From UBA4720 sp038227135 (GTDB lineage: Bacteria; Gemmatimonadota; Gemmatimonadetes; Gemmatimonadales; Gemmatimonadaceae), in the NCBI GenBank assembly GCA_038227135.1, contig JBBRQC010000013.1, positions 3,576 to 67,575 of the forward strand: a DNA stretch of 64,000 nucleotides, read 5' to 3'. Numbering within the stretch: the stretch's first letter is position 1; each line of letters opens with the position of its first letter. Shown one piece after another: positions 18,991 through 27,700 of the stretch. The translations under genes were made by a program, and so were the position numbers. Below the pieces are notes generated by a model that was not told the DNA's origin, ran no database searches, and saw only the letters and a list, made by a program, of their open reading frames with translations.

Positions 18991-21053
18991 TCGGACGTGG
19001 TAGTTGTGATGTTCGCTGCGGTTTCCAATTGAGTCGAAAGTGCCTGCGACTCCGTCACCGGTTTGTCACAGGTGTAGGCGCGACATACATACGCCGTGGG
19101 CTGCGCGTTGATGAGCGGCCGATCATTGAGAAGCTTCGCCGACGAGCTGGACGTCGGGGCTCCCCCGGCCAGAACGAGCGCTGGAACGTACCGTTCGGCT
19201 ACAACTCTCTCCAGGGCCTTGAACGGTGCACTCCGAATGTCTCCGACCAGTGCGACCTCGACGGCTCCATTCACCTCCATGTCCGCGCATCCCAGCAAAT
19301 GACCAAACGCGGTCGGATACCTCGTCATCGTGTCCGCGAGCGATTCCAGCGAGAAAGCAGCGCGCCGGCGGAATTCGGTGTTCTGCTGCAGCTCCGACAA
19401 ATGGAACAGCAGCTCGATAGCCAGCGAAGTGCCCGACGGAGTTGCATTGTCGGTGACATCGCGCGGCCGGGCGATTAGCTGTTCCGCATCCTTTGCGGTG
19501 TCGAAGAACGCACCGACAGTATCATCCCAGAACCACTCGACCATTGCGCGCGCAATTTCCTCAGCGCGCTCGACCCAGCGCTGGTCGAACGTGAGCTCGT
19601 AGACGGCGAGAAAACCGAGGGCTGCAGAGGCGTGATCCTCGAGGAATCCACCGATTCGGGTGACGCCCTCCTTGTGGGACCGCATCACCCGTCCCTTGCT
19701 CATCATGGTGGTGAACAGGAAGTCGGCGTTTCGCACAGCGAGATCCCGGAAATCCTTGCGATCGAAGACGCGTGCAGCCGTCGCGACTCCGCGCAGCATG
19801 AGGCCGTTCCACGAAGCCAGGATTTTCTCGTCGCGCCCGGGCCAGACCCTCCTGGCGCGTGCGTCGTACAGGACCCGTCTGGCGCGCGCCAGGACGGCGG
19901 CCAGTGTCTCCTCGTCCACACCGGCGCGCCTGGCGGCAAAGCCGGGATCCGTGCGGACGAACAGAATGTTCTTGCCCTCGAAGTTTCCTTCGCGAGCAAC
20001 ACCATAATACACCTTGAAGACACGCGCATCGGCGCCGAGTAGAGAGTCGAGCTCCTCCTCGGTCCAGACGTAGAACTTTCCTTCATGTCCTTCGCTGTCG
20101 GCGTCGAGCGATGAATAAAAGCCGCCTTCGGGCGAAGTCATCTCGCGTGCGACCCATTCGGCGGTCTCGATGGTGACTCTCCGTACCTCCTCGTTCTTCG
20201 TTGCCTGCCATATGCTCGCCCCAAGTCGAACGAGAAGGCCGTTGTCGTAAAGCATTTTTTCGAAGTGCGGGACGAGCCACGACGCATCGACCGAGTAGCG
20301 CGCGAATCCGCCGCCCACCTGATCGTAGATGCCGCCGCGCGCCATCTTCTGGAAAGAATTGGTGACGATGTCGAGGGCGTGCGCGGTGCCTGACCGCTTC
20401 CAGTATCTGAGCAGAAAATCGAGCGCCATTGTCGACGGAAACTTGGGCGCGGTGCCGAAGCCCCCGTTCCGCTCATCGTACTTCTGGAGTAGGGAGCGAT
20501 ATGCTGTCTCGAGCAGCTTCGGCGAGAGCGTTCCCTCACTTTGCGCTCTGACCTTGTTGGTCTCGAAGATCTCCTTCAGCTGACCCGCGGTCTCGGCGAC
20601 CTGGGGGCGCCTCTTCGTGTAGGCATCGCTCACAGATTCGAGAACACGGCGGAACGAGGGCAGTCCCTGGCGATCGTCCGGCGGGTAGTAGGTGCCGCCG
20701 AAGAACGGGCTCCCGTCGGGCAGCAGAAACATCGTCATCGGCCAGCCACCGTGTCCTGTCATCGCCTGCACGGCCTGCATGTAGATCCCGTCAATGTCCG
20801 GACGCTCTTCGCGATCTACCTTGATGTTGACGAACTTCTCGTTCATCAGGCGTGCCGTGTCCTCGTCCTCGAACGACTCGTGGGCCATCACGTGGCACCA
20901 GTGACACGCGGCGTAGCCGATGCTGAGGAGGATAGGCCTGTCCTCGCTCTTTGCCCTGTCGAGCGCTTCAGATCCCCACGGATACCAGTCCACCGGATTG
21001 TCGGCGTGCTGGAGGAGGTAGGGGCTTGTTTCCCTGGCGAGCCGGTTGGGCAT
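18987..21053 (-). CDS. Thioredoxin-domain protein, DUF255/YyaL (spermatogenesis-associated 20-like)
   Basis: 688 residues from ATG 21053; a longer frame adds 29 implausible residues over the PAP2 gene. The N-terminal domain starts PNRLARETSPYLLQHADNPV and has CHWCHVM, the family's redox-like motif, then GGWPMTMFLLPDG. The rest resembles a six-hairpin glycosidase barrel, with WNGLMLRG and GFLEDHASAALGF. A close relative is annotated as dehydrogenase or unknown; no enzymatic role is established. It sits 5 bases after PAP2 and overlaps acyl-CoA dehydrogenase by 4. Confidence 0.92.
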   Translation of the reverse strand: MPNRLARETSPYLLQHADNPVDWYPWGSEALDRAKSEDRPILLSIGYAACHWCHVMAHESFEDEDTARLMNEKFVNIKVDREERPDIDGIYMQAVQAMTGHGGWPMTMFLLPDGSPFFGGTYYPPDDRQGLPSFRRVLESVSDAYTKRRPQVAETAGQLKEIFETNKVRAQSEGTLSPKLLETAYRSLLQKYDERNGGFGTAPKFPSTMALDFLLRYWKRSGTAHALDIVTNSFQKMARGGIYDQVGGGFARYSVDASWLVPHFEKMLYDNGLLVRLGASIWQATKNEEVRRVTIETAEWVAREMTSPEGGFYSSLDADSEGHEGKFYVWTEEELDSLLGADARVFKVYYGVAREGNFEGKNILFVRTDPGFAARRAGVDEETLAAVLARARRVLYDARARRVWPGRDEKILASWNGLMLRGVATAARVFDRKDFRDLAVRNADFLFTTMMSKGRVMRSHKEGVTRIGGFLEDHASAALGFLAVYELTFDQRWVERAEEIARAMVEWFWDDTVGAFFDTAKDAEQLIARPRDVTDNATPSGTSLAIELLFHLSELQQNTEFRRRAAFSLESLADTMTRYPTAFGHLLGCADMEVNGAVEVALVGDIRSAPFKALERVVAERYVPALVLAGGAPTSSSSAKLLNDRPLINAQPTAYVCRAYTCDKPVTESQALSTQLETAANITTTTSE

Positions 21054-21058
21054 GGTGC

Positions 21059-21733
21059 TCAGGTACCCAGGCGTGTCTTTGTACGGACTCGCTCGTAAAC
21101 TGCCGCGCTCAGCGCTGCGACCAGGCTGCCAACGGCCCATCCACCGAGGACGTCCGTCGTCCAGTGCACATCGAGATAGACTCTACTCGCGCCGACAAGC
21201 AGTGCACCTATGCCAGCGAAAGCCTCGGCGACCCCCCGAGACAGCATGTCTTCCCGCCACAGGACATAGGATGCCGTACCGAAAACCGCGGCCGCTGCAG
21301 CCGCGTGGCCACTCGGAAACGCGTATGTCAGCTCGTGAAGGCGCGCACCGCCTTGCGGTCGCTTCCGTCGATAGATGCGCTTGACGGAAGAGAAGATCGC
21401 CAGCGCCACGGCCGGCGACATCACTACGGCGCCCGCTATGGACAACCCACGCTTCGACCAAAGCCACGCTGCCAGTGCGGCCGTGCATGGAATGATCACC
21501 GACGGTGCAGCGACACGCGTGATGACGAGAAAGGTGTCTCGCACGGCCGGAGCTTGGTGCGCCAGGACCCATTTGCGGATGGGCTCGTCAAACGGACCCG
21601 CCTCCTGATTGAATACATCCTCGCCGACCTTCGCACAGGCCGCGATCGCCGCGGTCGAGACGCTGATCAGGAGCACCGTGTGCGATTCTAGACCGCGCGG
21701 TCGGCGGCGGGGACGGAACCGCGTAGGACTCAT
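21059..21733 (-). CDS. PAP2-family membrane phosphatase
   Basis: 224 residues with about five membrane segments. The three catalytic motifs are intact: KRIYRRKRP, FPSGH, and SRVYLDVHWTTDV (Arg, His, Asp). The family removes phosphate from phosphatidic acid, undecaprenyl pyrophosphate or related lipids at the periplasmic face. It is first in an operon with the DUF255 and acyl-CoA dehydrogenase genes. A role in recycling undecaprenyl pyrophosphate is possible but not shown. Confidence 0.9.
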   Translation of the reverse strand: MSPTRFRPRRRPRGLESHTVLLISVSTAAIAACAKVGEDVFNQEAGPFDEPIRKWVLAHQAPAVRDTFLVITRVAAPSVIIPCTAALAAWLWSKRGLSIAGAVVMSPAVALAIFSSVKRIYRRKRPQGGARLHELTYAFPSGHAAAAAAVFGTASYVLWREDMLSRGVAEAFAGIGALLVGASRVYLDVHWTTDVLGGWAVGSLVAALSAAVYERVRTKTRLGT

Positions 21734-21808
21734 TCGAGACCATCAGTGAGAATGTGAAAAATGCCGAGCCGAGGACACCAATCTGCAAGGTATCAGCCGC
21801 GAACTGTC

Positions 21809-21837
21809 TTGACCGGGTCCGCTCTCTCTTGTAGCCT
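21809..21837 (+). promoter_or_regulatory. Candidate sigma70-type promoter for crcB riboswitch transcript
   Basis: TTGACC (21809-21814), 17-base spacer, then TAGCCT (21832-21837). The start point predicted about 7 bases on would put the fluoride aptamer almost at the 5' end of the transcript, as expected. The -10 is a weak match. Confidence 0.4.
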
Positions 21838-21851
21838 TAGGTCAGTACACT

Positions 21852-21908
21852 GTGGCGATGGAGTTCGCCCTCAAATACCGCTGGAGAATCGGCGGTTGAT
21901 GACTCCTG
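21852..21908 (+). promoter_or_regulatory. Fluoride riboswitch aptamer (crcB motif)
   Basis: The sequence GGCGATGGAGTTCGCC at 21854-21869 is the conserved 5' stem-loop of the crcB RNA. It is followed by the ACCGC/GCGGT stem (21877-21896) and the conserved TGATGACTCCT at 21897-21907. These are the signature elements of the fluoride aptamer. The terminator hairpin that follows reuses the ACTCCT, and crcB begins at 22032, so fluoride binding should allow read-through and raise export. Confidence 0.92.
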
Positions 21909-21938
21909 CTCGGCGCAAGCCGGAGCGGGAGTTTTTTT
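21902..21938 (+). terminator. Intrinsic terminator of the fluoride riboswitch
   Basis: A 13-pair stem (ACTCCTGCTCGGC with GCCGGAGCGGGAGT, one bulge) around a GCAA tetraloop is followed by seven T. The left arm shares ACTCCT with the aptamer's 3' end, so the two folds exclude each other, the usual expression-platform design for an ON switch. Confidence 0.9.
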
Positions 21939-22031
21939 GTTTCAGACCGGCTCCGAATGTCACCGGAATTGCGACGAATCGCCGAGAGCGGAATATTCAT
22001 GTTCGGCGACACCCCCTAAACTCGGTCCTCG

Positions 22032-22412
22032 ATGATTCTTTTTCTGATTGCGTTGGGCGGGGCAGCGGGATCGCTGCTGCGATACCTCGTCGGCGGGGCT
22101 ATCCAACGCACCAGCGCGAGCGGGTTTCCGATAGGAACCTTTTTCGTGAACGTCGTCGGTTGCTTTCTGATTGGCGTATTCGTGCGCTTCTTGCTGAACA
22201 TGCAGACCTCCGCCGAGCTGCGCGCGCTTCTCGTCGTCGGTTTCTGTGGCGGCTTTACGACGTTTTCAACTTTCAGCTTCGAGACGGTTGGTCTGATCGA
22301 AGGCGGCGAATACGCTCGCGCCGCGACGTACATTACGGGAAGCGTGTTGCTGTGTGTCATGGCCACCTTTGCGGGTATGGCGGCGGCGGGCGCGATTGCC
22401 CGCAATGGGTGA
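22032..22412 (+). CDS. crcB: Fluoride ion exporter CrcB/Fluc
   Basis: 126 residues with four membrane helices, normal for Fluc. The diagnostic GGAAGSLLRYLVG, FPIGTFFVNVVGCFLIG and GFCGGFTTFSTFSFET motifs are present; the Asn and the two Phe of the fluoride path are conserved. As a dual-topology dimer it forms a highly selective fluoride channel in the inner membrane. It lies behind a fluoride riboswitch and terminator. The M20 peptidase gene begins 58 bases later and may be read through. Confidence 0.96.
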   Translation: MILFLIALGGAAGSLLRYLVGGAIQRTSASGFPIGTFFVNVVGCFLIGVFVRFLLNMQTSAELRALLVVGFCGGFTTFSTFSFETVGLIEGGEYARAATYITGSVLLCVMATFAGMAAAGAIARNG

Positions 22413-22470
22413 CCCGGCTTGCTGGTCGCACCTCTTTTCTGAAGACGATGACACCAATGAATCTTCGAGC

Positions 22471-23889
22471 ATGAAAAACTCAAATACCGCGGTCGGGACT
22501 CCTGGGACGATCCCGTCAGATCTGGAGGCCTTTTTCCGCAAGAACGACTCGCGGATCCACGACGAGCTGTTCGAGTTTCTTCGCATTCCGAGCGTGAGCG
22601 CGAAATCGGAACACAACGCTGACACCAAACGCGCGGCCGAATGGGTGAAGAATTCACTCGACAAGATCGGGGTGCCGGCCAGGATCTATCCTACCGCTGG
22701 GCACCCGATCGTCGTTGGCGAGTGGAGGAAGGCTCCGGGAGCGCCCACTGTTCTCATCTACGGGCACTACGACGTGCAGCCGGCCGAGCCGCTCGATTTG
22801 TGGACGTCTCCGCCTTTCGAGCCGACCGTGCGGAATGGAAACATCTTTGCGCGTGGATCAGTGGACGACAAAGGTCAGCTCTTCCTCCACATAAAGGCGC
22901 TCGAAGCCCACCTGGCGGTACGCAAGAAACTCCCGGTGAACGTCGTGGTGATCGCCGAAGGCGAGGAAGAGATCGGCAGCGACAACCTGGCGGCATTCGT
23001 CGAGGAGCAGAAGAGCCTCCTCAAGGCTGACGCCGTCGTGATCTCGGATTCGGCGATGTTCGCGCCGGGACTGCCATCGATCCTGTCGTCATTGCGCGGG
23101 CTCGGCTACTTCGAGATCAACGTCCAGGGACCGTCGAGCGATCTGCACTCGGGAAGCTACGGGGGCGCGATCGTGAATCCGGCGATGGCTCTAGCGCGGA
23201 TTCTGGCGACGTTCCACGACGAAAGCGGTCGAATCGCGATCCCCGGCTTCTACGACAAGGTGCGCGACTGGGATCCGAAGGTTCGTGAGCAGATGCGTTC
23301 GCTCCCCTACGACGAGAAGACGCTCATGGAAGAGACTGGCGTCGACGCACTCGGCGGCGAAAAAGGATATACGACGCTCGAGAAGTTGTGGATTCGTCCG
23401 ACGTGCGAGGTGAACGGGTTGCTGAGCGGCTACACAGGTGAGGGAGCCAAGACGGTTCTGCCCGCGAAGGCGATGGCGAAGGTCAGCTGCCGTCTGGTTC
23501 CAGATCAGGACCCTGCCGACATCGAGAAATTATTGAAAGCCCACGTGGCGAAGGTTGCGCCGAAGGGTGTGAAGGCGCGCGTCGATGCGCTGCACGGCGG
23601 CCGTCCGTGGCGGGCCGAGCTCAATGGACCGATCTTCGACGCCGCGCGGAGAGCGCTGCGCGCTGCATTCGGGAAGGAGCCCGTGATCACTGGCGAAGGC
23701 GGATCGATCCCCGTCGTCGGAGATTTCGAGAAGATACTAGGGGTGCCAGTGCTTCTGGTCGGCTTCGGTCTTCCGGGCGAGAACGCGCACGCGCCGGACG
23801 AATGGATGAGCGACGAGAACTTCAGACTCGGAATGCGCGCAATGGCGACGCTGTGGGACGAATACGGCGGGAAGCTACAGGTCCAGTAG
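22471..23889 (+). CDS. M20-family dipeptidase/carboxypeptidase
   Basis: 472 residues from ATG 22471; a longer frame from 22354 overlaps crcB and looks like a shadow. Metal ligands lie in IYGHYDVQPAE (His, Asp), RGSVDDKGQ (Asp), AEGEEEIGS (Glu pair, catalytic base) and, near the end, ENAHAPDEW (His). This is the M20 group with a dimerisation lid, close to cytosolic nonspecific dipeptidases. It cleaves C-terminal or dipeptide bonds with two Zn. It converges with and overlaps the YedK gene by 15 bases. No signal peptide, so it is cytosolic. Confidence 0.92.
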   Translation: MKNSNTAVGTPGTIPSDLEAFFRKNDSRIHDELFEFLRIPSVSAKSEHNADTKRAAEWVKNSLDKIGVPARIYPTAGHPIVVGEWRKAPGAPTVLIYGHYDVQPAEPLDLWTSPPFEPTVRNGNIFARGSVDDKGQLFLHIKALEAHLAVRKKLPVNVVVIAEGEEEIGSDNLAAFVEEQKSLLKADAVVISDSAMFAPGLPSILSSLRGLGYFEINVQGPSSDLHSGSYGGAIVNPAMALARILATFHDESGRIAIPGFYDKVRDWDPKVREQMRSLPYDEKTLMEETGVDALGGEKGYTTLEKLWIRPTCEVNGLLSGYTGEGAKTVLPAKAMAKVSCRLVPDQDPADIEKLLKAHVAKVAPKGVKARVDALHGGRPWRAELNGPIFDAARRALRAAFGKEPVITGEGGSIPVVGDFEKILGVPVLLVGFGLPGENAHAPDEWMSDENFRLGMRAMATLWDEYGGKLQVQ

Positions 23890-24621
23890 CAACTCGGCGT
23901 CCGCCTCCGGGTTCGGATACTCAGTCTGCTCGAGAACCTCGGGCGAGTCGTTGCGCGCGTTGTTGACGAGCTTTGAGATTGGAAAGAATTCGAGCTCGCC
24001 CTCCTTGCGGGACGCGGAGGTCTTGAGGAGATCGAGCTGGCCGCGTTTCCGCTGCGGATCGAGCCACTGTTCGTGGGATTCCGGCGCAAGGAGCACCGCC
24101 ATCCGGTCGTGAAACCGGGTGTACCAGTCGTCGGCGTCCTTGACGATGACCGTGCACGACCACAGCTCTTCGCCGCTAGCGCTATCCATCCAGCGACTCC
24201 ATAGGCCTGCCATCGCGAATGGAATCCGATCCCTGTGTCGAATGAGGTGCGGAATTTTGCGTCGCCTCTCTCCGACCCATTCGATGATGCCATCCACCAC
24301 GACCAGGCAGCGCTGGCTGCGCCACGACTGCTGAAAGGTCGGCGCCGAGTCGACTGTCTCGATTCTCGCGTTGAAGGTCGAGTACTGGGAATCGAACGCC
24401 ACGACTTTGTCCCTGCTCTCCAGCTTAGACGGGATGAGGTTCCAGTGCATCGTCCGGAGGACCTTTTCGCGAAGGAACGGATCGTAGTAGACCGCCGGGA
24501 TATCCTCGTGCGGATTCAGGTTGTAACGCGGCTTCCAGTCGCTCGGCACGAACTTCCGGGTAAAGCCGTAGACTTTTTCCGTTATTCCGTCGGGATTGAT
24601 CACCGTCGCGCGGCCGCACAT
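23875..24621 (-). CDS. SOS response-associated peptidase (YedK/HMCES family)
   Basis: 248 residues from ATG 24621. Removal of Met leaves the catalytic Cys2 (MCGRATV) that forms a thiazolidine with abasic sites in single-stranded DNA. The other SRAP residues are present: RYNLNPHEDIPAVY, the Glu in DGIIEW and the His in FHDRMAVL. It protects abasic sites during replication. The longer open frame upstream crosses a dispersed repeat and is rejected. An SOS box was not seen in the 146 bases upstream. Confidence 0.94.
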   Translation of the reverse strand: MCGRATVINPDGITEKVYGFTRKFVPSDWKPRYNLNPHEDIPAVYYDPFLREKVLRTMHWNLIPSKLESRDKVVAFDSQYSTFNARIETVDSAPTFQQSWRSQRCLVVVDGIIEWVGERRRKIPHLIRHRDRIPFAMAGLWSRWMDSASGEELWSCTVIVKDADDWYTRFHDRMAVLLAPESHEQWLDPQRKRGQLDLLKTSASRKEGELEFFPISKLVNNARNDSPEVLEQTEYPNPEADAELLLDL

Positions 24622-24652
24622 AGGCCAACGGTACAATTCTGGTGAGCTAGAA

Positions 24653-24760
24653 GCAACTGAACGGCCTGGCATCTCCGTAAGTCGGGATGGCATGCACCCG
24701 TTCGGTTGCTCTTGATCCCGGGTCAACCAGGATGCTGGCACTCGCACCCGTTCAGTTGCA
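24653..24760. repeat. Copies of a 48-bp dispersed repeat
   Basis: Three partial copies lie in this gap: the unit GCACCCGTTCGGTTGC at 24694-24709, GCACCCGTTCAGTTGCA at 24744-24760, and an inverted partial copy, GCAACTGAACGG, at 24653-24664. Similar units occur at 54897-54994 inside a gene and at 55141-55160. See the repeat finding. Confidence 0.75.
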
Positions 24761-24767
24761 GGTACGC

Positions 24768-27700
24768 CTAGAAGCGCCACTCCCTAATAAGAAACGCCCC
24801 GAACGCGCTGGTCGTCGCGATGTTCTGGTCTCTCGAGAGAGTCGGCTCTCGAAGGATGTAGCGGGTATCCACCCCGGTCTCGAGACGATAGCCTCGCAGG
24901 CCTCCGAATCGGTGCACCACCTGCACGCCCGGGCGGACCAGCGCCTTAGGATCGAGCGGTGATTTCACCGCGACGAAAGTGTGCGACTTGACGTACTTCC
25001 CGAACTCGAACTGCGTCGCGCGAAGGAAGTTGCCGACATCGGTCTGCACGTCTGCCGGGGTGATCGTGAACACGTCCGCGCCAAGCGAGCGGGCCGCGCT
25101 GCCGGCGATCTGGTCGGCAGCGACACCAAGTGCCACACCCGCGAGCTGGCGGCTCGCCAGCGCGGCGCCAGCGCCCACCAGATTGGTTCCACCACCGCCG
25201 TTGGTGAGTCCGGTGCCCTCGAGCTGGATGAGCGAGCTCGATGACTGACCGAACGCGAGATAACTGAGCAGGTCGCTCTGCGGGATTGGCGGCTGCGCAT
25301 CGCTCGTGAGCGAGATGTTCGGATTTCTCAGCGTCCCTCCGACAGCGATCTGAATGTTGATCGCCTCGCGGCTCGGCTGCCTCACTTCGTAGCCACCCGT
25401 CGCCTGCAGAATCGGATTCAGCTCCGTCGAGTTGATGAAGGTCGCCGACCCGCGCTTGATCGTGAACCTGCGCGTCATGAACACGTACTCTCCGCGCTCG
25501 GTCAGGATTACGCCGTCGAGGACCAGCGTCTCCTTGGCGCGATTGACGTGCACGCCGAGGGCTTCATCGCTGTAGATCTCGATGTTGGCCTCGCGGGAGC
25601 GGACGAAGACGTCATGATCGATGCGCAGATTCACATCCATTAAAAGGTTCGCGAGCAGCGGCGACTGGCTGGGAAAGAGCTCCTTGCTCGACATCACCGC
25701 CGTGTCCAGGACGTTGAAGAGCGCCGGATCGCCCGCTCCAACGAGATTCTTGTTGTCCGACGGAGGGATGTAGATCACGCCCTGCCGGATGCGCACGTCG
25801 CCGGTCACGTGGGCGCCCTTGAACGGGCCGACCATCGCCAGGTTGGCTCCCACGACCAGCTGGCCACGATCGTTGTTGAGCACCTGCGCGCCCGACGTGA
25901 ACAGCTTGAGATCGAAGCTCGGTGCGGTCAGCGGTCTCAGTCCGATTCCGCCGGTGAGAAGGATGCGCCCCTTGTTGTTGGCGGCGATCGAGTCGATGAC
26001 GATTGTATCGCCCAACATCCGGATCGACGCTTCGATCTGATTGAGATTGATGCCAGCCAGAACCGCGCGCGCCCGGCCCTCGTGCATCTGGAACTGACCC
26101 GTGAGCTGAGGCTTGTTGATACTGCCAGCCAGCTTGAACGAGCCGCTCGCCCGGCCGTGCACGTTGGAGAAGTAGTCGCTGAGCTGCGGCATCATGTCCA
26201 GCGGCAGGCTGTCGGCGGTGATGTTGAGAGCAATCTGTCTGTCGGCAGGAAACCGTGAACCCGTCACGCCGGACAGCGCGAGATTGATTGGAACCGTGCC
26301 TTCTGCTACGAGGAATGGCGGTTGCCCCGCGCGCATTGCTTCTGCACGTCCCGTGAGCGTCTGATTGGCGTACTGCAGGTTGCCGTGCAGCTCGGGCAGC
26401 GCGGTGCCGTTGTACAACAGGCTGGTGCCGCCGAACGCTCCCTTGAACGAAGGATTATCGAGAGTCCCGGTTCCATGCACATTGAACGAGATGAGTCCTT
26501 TTGCGTTGATGCTGCTCTGCAGCAGCGCGGTGACGTCGCCGATGTTCAGGTTGTCGACCGCGATGTCCAGATTGGCGCTACCCTGCTTCGGCAGCTGGCC
26601 ATTGACGAAGATTCGGCCGGTTGCTCCATTCCGCAGCTCGAGGCTGTCGACATCTATGCCTGCTTGTCCCCAGTGAACCGCCGCGGCATGAGTGCTTGCC
26701 CACACACTGCTGGTGTCGAACTGCATCCTCAGGGTATTGAGATGAAGCTCGTTTCTGATCTTGTTGAGGGTGAACGCGGCTTCGGCGGTGTACTTCTGTG
26801 AATTCTCCTCGCTGACCAGTATCTGAAGCGTTCCGTTCGGCTTCTGATAGGTGAGCTTTGCCGCGACAGTGTCGAGGCTGAATCCTGCCGCGTTCAGCTC
26901 TATCGCCTTCGCGTTCACCCTCACCTGTGACTGTGGAGTTCGTGCATTGATCCAGTCGTAGTCGGCGACGAACGAGCCGATCGTGTTTCCGCGCGCGACG
27001 ATGTTGGAGCCCGAAGCAGTCCCCTTGAGACTGAAAGTCCTGATGTTGCCCGTCGCTACGCCGTCCGCCTGCGCAGAGCCGGAGAGCTCGTTCTTGCGCA
27101 CAGTCTTCGGAGTGTCGACGGCAAACGTCGGAAGCTTTCTCCCCGTCACCGCGCGCTCGACTTCGGTGGCGCGCGCAACTCTCGCCGAATCGGCTTTCGC
27201 GCGCGCGATGCGGCTGGACAAAATCCCTGGTCGTGGATTCACCACGCCGGTATCTCTGGAGATCAGGCCCGCGATGCGCGAAAGCGAATCGATCGCGACG
27301 TGATAGCTGAGGGTGCCGGTGCTTCCGGGCGCGAGCCCGAAAGTGCCCTTCGCTTCCACGATTCCCTGTGGCAGCTCCACCGCCAGCGTATCGATGCGCG
27401 CCATGCCATTGGCGGCTGCCAGCTTCACATTCGCACGATCTACCGACAACGTGTCGACGGTCGAGGAGCTTACGCTCGCGGTCAGCTGCGCCTGCATTGT
27501 CGCGGGGTCGAATCCGCGTCCGCGCGCTGATCCCACCGAGTTCAGCGATGTCGTCGGCGCTCTCGCGACTACGGCGTTGGCGTTGAAGAGGCGTGTAACG
27601 AAGTCGAGGTTGTAGCCAGTGGTCTTGCTGGCGATATCCATCGTGCCCCGCAGGTCGAGAAAGCCACCGTCGGGGAACGTGAGCTGAGTGTTGATCGCAA

